In this document: piece by piece, positions 52,512-63,860 of the stretch
How positions within the stretch are numbered: the stretch's first letter is position 1
Layout of the letters: the number at the start of each line of letters is the position of its first letter
Assembly (NCBI GenBank): GCA_018697195.1
Contig: CM031861.1
Coordinates: 2,518,331-2,582,330, forward strand
Reading direction: 5' to 3'
From: Certhia americana
Lineage: Eukaryota; Chordata; Aves; Passeriformes; Certhiidae
DNA length: 64,000 nt
The notes under the pieces: model-generated
Databases searched by the model: none
What the model saw: the letters and a program-made list of their open reading frames with translations, nothing else
What the model was told of the DNA's origin: nothing
Made by a program: the position numbers and the translations under genes

Positions 52512-52723
52512 CAGATGTGGAATTCTGGAACGGTTTGGAAAGAGCCCTAAAGTTCATCCCATTCCACCCCCTGCCATGGGCAGGGATGCCTCCCACTATC
52601 CCAGCTTGCTCCAAGGCCCATCCAACCTAGTCTTGAACACTTCCAGGAACAGGGCAGCCACAGCTTCTCTGGGAAATCCATTCCAGTGTCTCACCACCCT
52701 CACAGGGAAAAATTTCTTCCATG
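52512..52723 (-). mobile_element. CR1 3'-end fragment
   Basis: The plus strand has GGAATTCTGGAACGGTTTGG, CCCCTGCCATGGGCAGGGAT, CTTGCTCCAAGGCCCATCCA, and CTCACAGGGAAAAATTTCTT. It has few differences from the family tail. Confidence 0.92.
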
Positions 52724-54724
52724 AATTCCCAAGGTGTGGACAGCACCAGGTCCCACTGCAGGTAAGAAGGGCAGAGCAAGGGTGGCAGATTCCCAGCTCC
52801 TTCCCTCAAGCACAGCTCTTCCCATTCCCACCTGCACAGGCTGGTGACCTGTCCCTTCCTTAGGAACCCCCTTTCCAGCCTCAAAGTTACTTTCCTAGCG
52901 GGATCCCTCCCTTTTCCTAGGGGTTCCCACGCCGTGGGCTCACTCTTGGCACGTAGTAAACACACCCATGAGCACACGGGCGGGTTTGACTCCACAGAAA
53001 AAGCCTGGGAAGGATTTCTCCTGCAGGTTGCATCCTGGAATTCGGCACAGCCCTCGCTGCTCACGATTCCAAGCACAAACTCCTCTTTCCAGCTGCTTTA
53101 CTAAATTGGTGCCAGATCTAACTCTGGAAGCCAAGCCTTAGAGACTTGCTATCAATCCCGCCAGCACTTCCCCCTCCCAAGGACATTATCCAGCATTATC
53201 CAAGCTGTGACTCCTCAGCCCAGAAATTTCTCCCCAGGAAGGAGCCATTGCCATGGAAAAGGACCATTAAATAACAGTTTACTGGGGTTTCTCACCACTG
53301 CTCAGCAAAGCTCAGGGCATCTTCCTGCCTGGCAGCTCCAGGTGGCTTTTCCTTTGGGAAAAATGAGAGGATAAAGCAGTGCTCCAGGCTGTCGGGATAT
53401 TTGCCAGCATCCTCCATGCTCCCCCTTCGACAAACCCGTCTTTCTAAAGCTTTTTCTCCTCAGGTTGTAAAAGCCTCGTTGTTCTGCAGGGAATTCAAAA
53501 CAAAAAATAAGTGTGGAAATGAACCCTAAAGGCTTCGAGGGGAGGAAAATGCAAACCCCCGAGCTCTCCTGAGTCACAAGGATGTGTTTGCAGCACATCC
53601 CTGGCAGCCGCTGGAATTCCCAGCTCCATCCCGGCCCTGCCTAATCCAGGTGCAATAACAACGTGTCATTTTCCTTATCTGCTTCACCCCCGCCAAAATT
53701 CTTTCATGTTATTCCTCCTCCCCGCCCACCTTTTGAATGCCCTTGGCTCCATCCTCCTTGGGGAGGAGAGCTCCAGCCCAGGAATGAATCAGGATTTTAG
53801 CAGGAGCTTTAGGGATGTGGGATGCCTTCACCCCCACAAGCAGGAGTGCTGGCCTTCTCCCAGGGCTCTGTGGCATGAACACAACTTCCCCGGCTGAGAC
53901 GCCAAACCACAGGAATTTACCCAGAGGATGAGCTGCTTCCCGATTTCCAGGAGCCTGCTCACCTCCTGTGATGGGAATGGCTGTGGCAGGACAGGGGAAT
54001 TTACGGATCAGCTGTGTTGTTCCTGTCAGTGCTCCAGGGAAGCAGTGTCGGAGAGCTCTCCCTCACCAGGCAGCACCTGCAGCCTCCCAGGCTCTCTGGG
54101 AAGCCTGGGATGCTGCTGTCGGATGTGGGCACAGCACGGAGGATGCGGATGCTCCGTGGAGGAGTCGATCCCTCCCCACAGGCCACGTCTCTGGACATCA
54201 GTCGGATGCGACTGGAGAGCAGCAGCTGGAGCCAAGGCACTTGGATAATTTCATTAGGTCAAATCCCTCCCTCCTCTGCTTCCTCAGGATCCTGCTCGTG
54301 CTTCTGGAGGCAGCTGGACTGAACCAGGAGGTTTCCCATTAAGGATTCCTTCCTGGCTCTGTTCCTGGCTCCTTTCCCGCTCCTCACACCAGGCTGCAGA
54401 GCCATTCCCCACTTCTCCCAGACCTCAAAGCCTTGTCTAACCCACTTGGCTTCATCCCAGCTCTGAACTGCCAGAGGGGAAAGCTCAGCTCTCACCAGGA
54501 GACACCGCTGCCCGTGGAGATCCCAAATCCTAAATTGCGCCACAGCTCCTCCACAAAGTCCTGGCAGAGGCCTTGGGATCACAGCCCAGCAGGCGGACGG
54601 GAGAGGGACCTCAGAGCAAAGCAGAGGTTGGAGACCAATAACTGGGAATAATTATCCTAAGGAGCAGTTCCCAGCTCCCTTCTGTACAAGTCCATCAAAT
54701 ATAGCAGGGAATTTCATCTTAACC

Positions 54725-55060
54725 CTGAGTAGAGGAGGCTCGGTGCGGGGACCTTCTCCCTCTCCATGATTCCCTTCTGGGAGGGTGGAGCCTGGTGGTC
54801 ATCAGGCTCTGCTCCCAGGGAACAAAGGACAAGTCTCAGTTTGCCTCAGGGGAGTTTCTCTTTGGATATTAGGGAAAATTCCTTCGTGGAAGGGCTGAAT
54901 CAGGCTGCCCAGGGCAGTGGTGGAGTCCCCATTCTTGGAGGGATTTAGCAGCTGAGTGGATGTGGCATTTGGGGACATGGATTACTGGTGGCTGTGGCAG
55001 AGCTGGGTGGCTGAACTCAATCTTGGAAGTCTTTTCCAGCCTGAACAACTCCTGAGGGAG
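54725..55060 (+). mobile_element. CR1 fragment, third tail type
   Basis: GGATATTAGGGAAAATTCCT, GCTGCCCAGGGCAGTGGTGG, AGTCCCCATTCTTGGAGGGA, GCATTTGGGGACATGGATTA, GTGGTGGCTGTGGCAGAGCT, and TCTTTTCCAGCCTGAA match the CR1 tails that end with a GGACATGGTTTAGTGGTGG-type motif. Confidence 0.85.
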
Positions 55061-56179
55061 AGAAACTGGAAAAGATCAGGCTGGAAAGAAAAAAAGCAGC
55101 AAGGCATGAACACGAGCAAACAGCCCCTGTCCAAGCATTCCTGGGAGAGGAGCGTGCTCTGGTGTCGGGACTCTGTGCCACAGTGACAGAGAGACAAAAA
55201 AGGGAAGCGAGAGAGGGTCTGCCAGGCGGGATCCGCCTCAGACACTTAATGAAGGAGAAGAGGACGGATGGTTGCTAAGGGAAATGGGACAGATGGCTGG
55301 CACAGGGAACTTGCTGACTCTCGGAGACTTCAAACTCTGTTTTTTGGGGAAGCGGCAGAGCCGAGCAGGCAAACACACAGCGGCCAAGCCCAGATGACCA
55401 CTTCCCCTTCTCCCCCCCCCGCTCCGAGTGTCAGGACGGATCACGTCGGAGCGGAAAAGGTCACGGAGGCAGCGGGAGCCAAGGCGCATTTGCGCTTCTG
55501 CTCATCACCAGCGCTCCCCCTGCCTGCCCTTCATCCTCCCCTTCTCCAGGGGCCATCGGCACCATCCCACGGGCAAATCCCAGCAGGCCCCGGGATAGCC
55601 GCTCCCAGGCTCCCAGAGAGGGAAAACCGCAGGATGCTGGCTCTGGAGCTGCTGTCTGTGAAATCTCATGGCTCCTGGACATGCTGTCTCCCAGATCCGT
55701 TTACACCTCTCCCTGACATTTAAAACCATCTGAGCCTCTTGGCTTCTGCTGCTGTCATCCCCGTGCCAGGACTTTTCTGGCTCTGAAATAAGGCTGGGAG
55801 CTGACTTCCCAGCAAATGCAGCCCTCCCAACAGGTCTCCAAACGCGGTGGCAGGGCAAGGGGAAAGGGGGAGAGGGCGGGAATCGCTGCTGCCATGGAGG
55901 TGGGAGACGTGCCAAGAATCTGTCAAATCCTGATGGCCACAAACAAGGCTCTGAAAGCAGGAGCTGGGAAGAAAAGAGGGGAGAGTCCCTTGGCAGCAAA
56001 GGCAGTGGAGCTCCAAAACTGAGGCATACAGCACCGTGTGGCTCCGGGCTGGGATTTGAGGGATACAACGGGAAGAGCAGAGAGTTTGGGGAACCTCTGC
56101 CCACTTCGGGCTGGCCCCAGGCACTGCCACATCCATGGGCATGAAACAGAGGGATTTGGGAAGGAAGCACCTGAAAGGT

Positions 56180-56440
56180 CTCCAAGAGAGCTGGAGAGGG
56201 ACTCTGGACAAAGGATGGAGTGACAGGGCAACAGGAATGGCTTCCCATTGCCAGAGGGCAGGGTTAGATGGGATGTTAGGAAGAAATTCTTCCCTGTAAG
56301 GGGAGTGAGGCATTGGAATGGATTTCCCAGAGAAGCTGTGGCTGCCCCATCCCCTGGGAGTATCCAGAGCCAGGTTGGCTGGGGTTTAGAGCAACTTGGG
56401 ATAGTGGAATGTCCCTGCCCTTCCAACCCAAACTATTAAG
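56180..56440 (+). mobile_element. CR1 3'-end fragment
   Basis: Begins GAGAGCTGGAGAGGGACTCT, then GTGACAGGGCAACAGGAATG, GATGGGATGTTAGGAAGAAA, GAAGCTGTGGCTGCCCCATC, and CCCTTCCAACCCAAACTATT. The CATGGCAGGG block is missing near the 3' end. Confidence 0.92.
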
Positions 56441-56814
56441 GGAAAGCTCGGGAAGTAACAATTATATCTCCCCCATCCCAACTATTCACAGGCACCTCTT
56501 GGATTGAAATCACCCCAAAAAAGTCCACAAGGAGCTGCAGATCCCAAAATTAAGTGACCAAGAGCCCTCAAGGAACCTTTACCAGGCGCTCATTCCCAGC
56601 AATCCCACATCCCACACAAACTGAGGGAAGTCCTGAGCAGCAAGGACAAGATCATCCACTCCCTGGGATTGCTCTGCTCCTACTGCCAAGAGGAGGAGGA
56701 GGAATTTGCTCTGGCCACCTTGGCACCGCACAGCTCCAGCCATAGAACACCTCCCCAGCCCTGCCCAGAGCAGCTATGGAAAACATGGAAATCCCTGGAT
56801 ACTGCAGAATCCTA

Positions 56815-56982
56815 GGATCACAGAACAATTAGGGTTGGACAAAACCTTAAAGATGACTGAATTCCAACTCCCTGCCATGGGCAGGGGTACCTTCCCCTAT
56901 TCCAGTTTGCTCCAAGCCCTGTTCAACCTGGCCTAGAGCCCTTCCAGGGCTGGAGCATCCACAGCTTCTCTGGGAAACATTA
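56815..56982 (-). mobile_element. CR1 tail
   Basis: GATCACAGAACAATTAGGGT, CAACTCCCTGCCATGGGCAG, TTTGCTCCAAGCCCTGTTCA, and CAGCTTCTCTGGGAAACATT; about 168 bp in reverse orientation. It lies about 375 bp from the forward copy at 56180-56440. Confidence 0.9.
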
Positions 56983-58289
56983 CAAGGCAGCTGACGCTCC
57001 CCAGAAGGATGGAAGGACACTGGACATGCCACCATCACCCTCGGGATTTCCTTTGGACCACTAGGGATTCCCAGAAAGGGAAGAAGATGAGGAGAAGTGC
57101 CAGTGCCAGCTGGGAGTTGCTCTTCCAGCCCATTCTGCTGGCTGTGTGGGCAGCTCCATCTTGGAGCCACATTCCAAGGAGCTGCTCGGAGCAACAGCTC
57201 CTGGATTCCGTGCCAAGCTGCCACTGGCTGCTGTTGAGATAAACCCACACAAACAAACAGATGCCTGGAGAGGCCAGGAAGATATGGAATACAGCAGCAT
57301 GGATGGACTGTCCCAAGGCTGGCTGCTCTCCAACTTGTCACTCCCAGTGATCCCATTATTTGGAGATGTCACCAAGCACAGATTGTCTCAATCCCTCAGT
57401 GCAATGAGGAGTTTCCCAGGGGGTCACACCCCCTTCTCTTGGCCAGCAGCTCCAGCAATTCAATTCCCAGAGAGTGGGAAAGCCCAGGGATTGGGTGGTT
57501 GGGGTTGGAGAGGAGCATCTACCTCCAGGTAAGGAGGATTCCAGCTCCCCCACAACCCTAAAGTTGAGGGAACAAAGCCCCTGGACACATCCTTGTCCCA
57601 TCCTCACCTGACTGATGGAATCTGTGGGAGCAAAGCCAGATGGATTTGTGTCAACAAGGCCACTTCCAAGTAGTACACAAAGCTGAAGTCCCTCTTCCAG
57701 GGACACTGACACCAAACATCTCCCAGGAACAAAATCGCCTTAAAATTTAAAGGAAGTACTCCAGGAGAGCCTGATCCCACAGATGTGGACAAAACTAAAC
57801 GCAGACCCTAAAACACCCGAGGATGCTCTCCCAAACCTTTTAAAAGCTTTGCCTTCCTCTGCATCCACAAGGAATTCAATGCCCTCTGTCCCTCCTGCCA
57901 GGTGCTGATGAGGGTTCCCCTTCCCCTCAGGCAGCAAATCCCGCTTTTTGGGGGAACAGGGCCAAGGATTTGTGCTGTGTCCACCCCTGGCAGGCACAGA
58001 GCCAGGGACACGCCGGCATTCCAGATGTCCAGCTGCCGGCACGGTGACTCCGGCTGTGCCAGGGTTGTCCTGCAAATGAGCCCGGCAAGAGACAAAGAGC
58101 CTGATTTCCCAAATTAAGCTGCTGGAATTACTCATCCCAAAATCAGCAGCATCGGCTGCTCGCGGTGGCACCAATTACCCGCAGTCACTGCCCAGTGCTG
58201 CTTCCCACTCATCCCAGCACATCCCTACTACAGGCATTCCCAAGGCATGGAGCAGTGGAAGATCAAGCAGGAATTATTTTAAACCAAAA

Positions 58290-58523
58290 AAAGGTGGATT
58301 TAGATGGGGTACTGGGAAGAAATCCTTCCCTGTGAGGGTGCTGAGGCGCTGGCACAGGTTGCCCAGAGAAGCTGTGGCTGCCCCATCCCTGGAAGTGTTC
58401 CAGGCCAGCTTGGATGGGGCTTGGAGCGACCTGGGATAGTGGAAGATGTCCCTGCCCATGGCAGGGGGTGGAAGGAAATGATCTTTAAAGTCTTTTCCCA
58501 CCCAAACCATTCCAGGATTCTTC
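58290..58523 (+). mobile_element. CR1 3'-end fragment, well preserved
   Basis: It contains an uninterrupted tail: GGTACTGGGAAGAAATCCTT, CCCAGAGAAGCTGTGGCTGC, CTTGGATGGGGCTTGGAGCG, CCCTGCCCATGGCAGGGGGT, CCCAAACCATTCCAGGATTC. It is close to the copy at 137-366, and both carry the GGCACAGGTTG variant. Confidence 0.94.
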
Positions 58524-58924
58524 CAGCAGAACTGCCAGCAGCTTGGGACATGGAATAGGCACAAGGTGACAGGAGAAGCTGGGAGAGCTCCAGCTCTCTC
58601 TGCTGCTGGACATGGTAAGGGCACACCTTAGAGCCCCCCAGAGCAGTCATGGATCAGGGGGAGGCTGGCCTGGAGCAGACAGCTTCAGGGAATCGCGTCA
58701 CCGATGCAGAGTGGAGCTTTACAGGAGTCTCTCCTTGAAATGTTTTTTGCTGGATCACCAGCCCGGTTTTCAGGGACACTGACTCATCCTCAGGAGTGCT
58801 CTTGCTGCCGATTGCACTCCGGATCAGGCAGCAATTCCTGACACACCTCCCAGCTATGGGGGAGCATTCCTGAATATGCCAGCTGGATTCTTCTCCTTGA
58901 CAGAGGCCAGCTGGGATACCCAGA

Positions 58925-59465
58925 GTCAGGGAATCATGGAATGGTTTGGGTCGGAAGGGACCTTAAAGCCTGTCCAGTGCCACCTTATTCTGTGGGCAGG
59001 GACACCTTCCACTGTCCCAGGTTGCTCCAAACCTTGTCCAGCCTGGACTTGGATACTTCCAGGGATGGGGCAGCCACAGCACCTCTGGGAAATCTATTCC
59101 AGGGCTCAGCGCCCTCCCAGGGAAGAATTTCTTCCCAGTCTCCAACCTATACATGTGCTTTAGCTGTTCAAGACATTCCCCCTTGTCCTGTCACTCCAAA
59201 GTCACTCTCCAGCTCTTGGAGACACTTTAGGCACTGAAAGGGGTTCTATGGCCTCCCTTGAACCTTCCCTTCTCCAGGCTGTACACTCCCAGCTCTCCCA
59301 GCCTGTATCCATACCACTGGCATCTCCATGGCCTCCTCTGGCCTCTCTCCAGCAGCTCCACATCTTTCTTATAGTGAGGCATCCAGAGCTGGACACAGTA
59401 TTCCAGGTGGGATCTCACCAGAGCAGGATAGAGGGGGAAAATCCCCTCTCTGAACTTGCTGGCCA
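58925..59465 (-). mobile_element. Longest CR1 fragment, with ORF2 C-terminal coding remnant
   Basis: About 540 bp. Beyond the tail, the minus strand at about 59466-59227 translates to LVRSHLEYCVQLWMPHYKK, DVELLERGQRRPW, and LGVYSLEKGRFKGGHRTP, a recognisable C-terminal end of the CR1 ORF2 reverse transcriptase. It is 5'-truncated. The frame is open for 80 codons, so the insertion is relatively young among the copies here. Confidence 0.94.
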
Positions 59466-61089
59466 TGCCAAGGAAAAATTTATGTGGGAAGAAAACAGAA
59501 GAAAAAATCCTGGTCCGTCCCCAGGCACCACCACCCCCCTCATTGTTCCAGACAATCTGGGAAGTAACTCACCTTCTCCCAAAGTGCTTCCAGCAGCTCC
59601 AGAGCCCCCAGTCTGCATCTGTCCCACCAGCACAGCAAGGAGCCCAGCAGGACTTCTAAAGGGGTGGCAGCCCCCCTTAAATCCCCTTTTATCTCATCAC
59701 TCCTCTGCTCCAGCTGTGAGGCTGATGGGCAAGACATGGGATGAGCAGGGAGGAAAAGCTTTTACCAAGGGCAGAACCCCAAAATCTCAGGAATTAAAAA
59801 TGTTTTGGGAGCCTCCCACTGTTTCTGGCCTGTCCATCCAAACCTGACAATGCCATGCCTTCCACCCCCTCAATTTCCTCAGGATAATGGGCCCATCCAT
59901 CTTCCCCTCCCACTCAGGGATGTCCTAATCCTCTTCCCAATTCCTGCACCCCAGCCCCGCGTAGGAGCAGCTCCAGAGGCTCTAATGAGGGAGCTCATTT
60001 ACCGTGACCTAAATATTCCCTGTGCTCTGCTCGTCTGCCTTGGCACCTCCGTAATCCACGGAATACGAGAGGGATTTCTGCAGGGGAAGAGGGTCAGCAT
60101 CTCCCCATCCCAGGGTTTTTCCAGCCATCCTTCTCCCTGCTCTCTGCATGAGCTCACTCTGTGGGGCAGCCCCAGATTTTCCCCCTTCCCACATCACTTT
60201 TTCCCTCTGGGAAGCAATCCCAAGGGAAAGAGGAGCTGGGAGCGCTGGCAGCCACCCCGTCCCACTGCCCAGTCATGCTCCAGGAGCAGGACAATCCCAT
60301 CAGGGAGTTTCCTCCCTGTGGAAACCATGGCCGGCAAGGAACAATGGATGGTGTGGCTGTGGTAGAACATTCCAGCACAACCAAGCTCCCTTCCTGCTTT
60401 TCCAAGGCTGTTTCCCTCGGGAATTCACAGCTAATTTAGCCAGAGGTCGGGCTCCCTGGGCCTGGGCCGAGGGAGGATGCAAATGGGACAGGTTGCTATA
60501 AAAAGCCACCAGCGGTGGCTTTTTTTGGAAGTCAGGTATTGATTTTTCCTTGTGGAGCTCTGACTGGAGGGCACAGCACGGAACGGGGGAGGGACCCTTT
60601 CCCAAATAACAGAGCTGGGAGTGATCCCAGTGCTGGCACATCCCGCTTGGATCAGGTGTGAAAGGTGATGAGCGAAGCACAACCCCCCCACCGGCTCCCA
60701 AAATGACCCCAATCCCTCACCTGCTCCCTCCTTTCCAGACATCCCTGTGACACTGCCAGGACCTGCTCCCTTAGAGAGATTCCTGGATATTCCCACCACT
60801 TTAGGGACATCTTTCATGGAGGAGCAGCAAGCTGCTGAGCTGAGGACATGGTGCAATCCTTTTGACCATCCATGGAAAGCTCTCTGGAAGCGCAGCTGCA
60901 GCTGCCCTGAGGGTCCTGGATGTTCCCATTCCTCCTCTCTCCCTCTCATTCTCAATACCTTTGCCAGCAAAAGGAAAAAGAAAGGAATTGCTGCTCGCAG
61001 CAGAAGTGATTTTCCACTCCCGCCTCTCTCCCACACTTGGATCAGCCAGGACCGTGGCCTGAAATCACATTCCATGCATTAACATCAAG

Positions 61090-61450
61090 CCTTCCCAGAA
61101 TCCCCCCAAGCCCGGCGGCGCTCCGGGCTTTTCCGCGGTGGATGGTGGCTCTGCGCAGAGAGCCGTCCCCGCTGGTGGTGTTCCCATGGCGAGTGAGCCG
61201 GGATGCGGCCCCGTCCCATCCCAGCTGGTTGCGGAGACAGGGAGATTCGTTCCATCCCGGAATTCCCATCGCACCGTGTTTCCCGGGATGCTGGGACGCT
61301 CCGTGTCCCGGCGCCTCGGCCCGGCCCGTGCCCCAGGGCTCTCCCGTGTATCCCGGGCCTCTCCCGGTAGTTCTCCCCGGGAGCCACGAGGAGGAGCTTT
61401 CAGACCGCACCGCCGCATCCCGGCGCGTCCCGCTCCATCCCGCTGCATCC
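61090..61450. other. CpG-enriched patch
   Basis: Contains GCCCGGCGGCGCTCCGGGCT, CGCCTCGGCCCGGCCCGTGC and other CpG clusters. It grades on the right into a degenerate tandem array of TCCC-type units, so the CpGs may belong to repeat units rather than to a promoter. I see no splice-supported exon. Confidence 0.4.
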
Positions 61451-61950
61451 CAATGCTCCCTCTGTTCCTAGACATCCCAGAGTTCCTGGAGCATCCCTGT
61501 ACCCCCAGGGATCCTGATGCCTCCAGAACGCCCGGTCATGCCATCTGTTCTCAGGGTTCCCAGTGTTCCTGGAGCATCTCTGTGATTCAAAGGGACAAAA
61601 TTCCAATGTATCCCAACATTCCCAGTGTACTCCAGTGTTCCTTCTGTTCCCAGAACCCCCAGTGCCCCTGGAGCAGCCCTCTCATGGATCCTCATGCTCC
61701 CAGTGCATCCCAGTGCTCCCAGTAAATCTCTCTGTTCCCAGGGTTCTCCGTGCTCCTGGTGCATCCCAATGCTTCTGGTGCATTCTAGTGCTCCCACCAT
61801 TCCCAGTGCTCACAGTGCTCCTGGGTGCATCCTGGTGCTCTTCCCAGGGATCCTGATGTTTCCAGTGCATCCCAATAGTTCTGTTTCTCCCAGTGCATCC
61901 CAGAGTTCCTCAGGCTCCCATCCCAGCACATCCCAGTGCTCCTGGTGCCA
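61440..61950. repeat. Degenerate minisatellite of CCCAGTGCTCC type
   Basis: Roughly 500 bp built from drifting short units such as CCCAGTGCATCCCAGTGCTC, TTCCCAGTGTTCCTGGAGCA, and TCCTGATGTTTCCAGTGCAT. The unit length is irregular, around 10 to 12 bp in places and compound elsewhere. Long open frames across it are a by-product of the repeat. Confidence 0.75.
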
Positions 61951-62217
61951 TTGGTTCCCCTTGGCCCTTCATACACATTCCCAGGGCTGCATTCCAGGGA
62001 TTCCATTCCCCAGCTCCATTCTCCCATTTCGAGACCCACATCTTGTCCCTATGGAAAACCACTCAGGAAGAGCTGGATTCAGAATGGGAGTTTACCAGAG
62101 TTCCACAGAAGCTGCTCCAGCTCCTGCCTCTGCTGCTGTCCTGTGGAAACATGGATGGCTCCTGCTTGCTGGAATAGTGGCCCATCCCATTTTTTTCCCA
62201 CTTCTTCTCATCTTATT

Positions 62218-62276
62218 TTATTCTTTCCCATCCTTTCCCTTCCCATCCCACCCCATATCCCATCCCATCCCATCCC
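62218..62276 (+). repeat. Imperfect (CCCAT)n tract
   Basis: TTCCCATCC-type pentamers with interruptions, ending in three perfect CCCAT units. It is a smaller relative of the array at 62917. Confidence 0.8.
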
Positions 62277-62916
62277 TGGTGAGAGTGTTGGCATGAGGGA
62301 AGTGGGAGCATCTCCAAGATGGGTACCCACATTCCCGCTCCTGCCCAGCCCCAACCATCACACCCCTCCGTGGGATTTGCACTTCCAGCTCCTGCAGGAT
62401 GGATCCCCAACCCATTCCCGTTGGCAGCTGGGCTGTCGGATCCTCCCTGGCACCGCCGGTGGAGCCGTTCTAAATCCGGCACCTGGGATTGGGGTGGGAG
62501 GATTTGCGTCAGCCAGTGACACTCGGCTGAGGAGGGGGATCCCGGCGGGATGAATCACTCAGGGAGGAGTTCCCCAGAGCAGGATGGGGACCAGAAGGGG
62601 TGGGACACTGAGGATGAGGTTGGAAGGAAGAGGAAGAGGAGCCTTTCCTGCTCCAGGAGGAAAGTCAGGCTGGGATTGTGGGATGTGCCATCCTCCCACC
62701 TCCTTCCCACAGCATCCCAGGATGGGGAGACTCCCTGGAGCCCAGCAGGGCTGAGCTCAGCATCAGTGCTTCCCTCTGCACTTCCCAATTGGAGCAACCT
62801 GCCCTGGGTGTATTCCTGCTGAACATGAGGGAGAGGGAACTCATCCACGTTTGGAACTCTAAAACACCAGCAGTGGATGGGGAAGCCCTGCTTGGGGCTC
62901 CTCAGATGGGAACAGA

Positions 62917-63023
62917 CATCCCATCCCATCCCATCCCATCCCATCCCATCCCATCCCATCCCATCCCATCCCATCCCATCCCATCCCATCCCATCCCATC
63001 CCATCTCATCCCATCCCATCCCT
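62917..63023 (+). repeat. (CCCAT)n microsatellite, about 21 units
   Basis: A nearly pure 5-bp array of just over 100 bp, with one C-to-T change near 63006. The other strand reads (GGGAT)n and keeps frames open artificially. Confidence 0.97.
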
Positions 63024-63342
63024 CTCCCACTCCCCTGGGAAGGATTCCCTCCAAGTGTGGGCAGAGGCCTCTAATGAAGGCAAGACTCAGGGGAGCCCAA
63101 TTAAGTGCTGGCATTGTCCCAGCTCATCCCATCCGAGCCTGGAGTGCCTCTGTGCACAGAGAATTCCCTGCAGGGAACCAAGGAATAGCAAATTCTCCCC
63201 CTTGCCTAATCCCTCCCAGTGTCCTCCTCCAGCTCTTGTCTCCACTTCCCAACAAATCCCCTGTCGCACATCACTGACACACCCCAGCCACAGGGATGAC
63301 ACTGGAGCTTCTGGAACACCAAGACCTCCCTCTCCTTCCCAG

Positions 63343-63388
63343 CTCTTGGAGAGGAATCAGGAAGAGCGACAGGCACTGCTGGAGCACC
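63343..63388 (+). other. Possible 46-nt coding exon of an unidentified gene
   Basis: A strong pyrimidine tract and acceptor (CTCCCTCTCCTTCCCAG), a 46-nt open segment reading LLERNQEERQALLEH, and a consensus donor (CACC|GTGAGT) occur in the right order. The peptide is charged and coiled-coil-like. I do not recognise the protein and no neighbouring exon was found, so it may be chance. Confidence 0.25.
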
Positions 63389-63609
63389 GTGAGTCCTCAT
63401 CCAGGCAATGAAATGGCCCATTCCCAAAATACCCACAAGGATCACACATCCAGGGAAGGCAGCAGGTGCTCGACAGCGCTGGCGGGATCCTGCTGCCTTC
63501 CAAATCCTTTTTTGGGAATTCAGACAGCCTGCTGTGCTGTGGAACAGCTCCATATCCATGTGGGAATAACGGGTAGGGGCAGGAGAGCAGGTTCATCATC
63601 CCAGTGCTC

Positions 63610-63860
63610 CCTGCCGCGGCAGGAATTGCTTTCCCGCACTGCGCTGGAGCATCGGGAAGCCCATCTGGCACTCTCCGTGCCAGGAGCTGGGAATTTGTGG
63701 AGCGTGCCGGAGGTGGCCGGTGCCGGACATCTGCTCCCGGCCTCAGGGAGCACGGGAGCGGGAGGGGACCGGCAGCGGTGCATGACTCCGGAGCCGCGGG
63801 CTGCTGGAAGCGTGCAGGGAGCTGATAGTCCCAACATCTGTCAGCAGCTGGCACGGAGCC
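63610..63860. other. CpG-richer patch near the right edge
   Basis: CTGCCGCGGCAGG, GTGCCGGAGGTGGCCGGTGC, GGAGCGGGAGGGGACCGGCA and GAGCCGCGGGCTGC give a local CpG cluster of about 250 bp. It might mark an exon or regulatory element of the next gene to the right. No reading frame stands out. Confidence 0.3.

Noticed and set aside
53968..54342. Overlapping open frames around 54.0-54.3 kb on both strands
   Set aside because: Several frames are open at once in GC-rich DNA, none has a recognised domain, and no clear splice pair frames them.
59227..59466. An 80-codon minus-strand open frame with a reverse-transcriptase-like end
   Set aside because: It is a real remnant of CR1 ORF2, but far too short to be an active gene. 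It is listed as part of the mobile element.
60739..60880. Acceptor-like CTCCCTCCTTTCCAG followed by an open frame (DIPVTLPGPAPLERFLDIP)
   Set aside because: No matching donor in frame and no protein recognised; weaker than the 63343 segment.
61138..62296. Open frames of about 200 codons rich in Cys, Ser and Pro
   Set aside because: They translate the degenerate minisatellite; no domain or splice support.
62555..63277. Open frames of 154 and 199 codons on opposite strands
   Set aside because: Both contain the (CCCAT)n array, read as GMGWD or SHPIP repeats, which keeps frames open by lack of stops.
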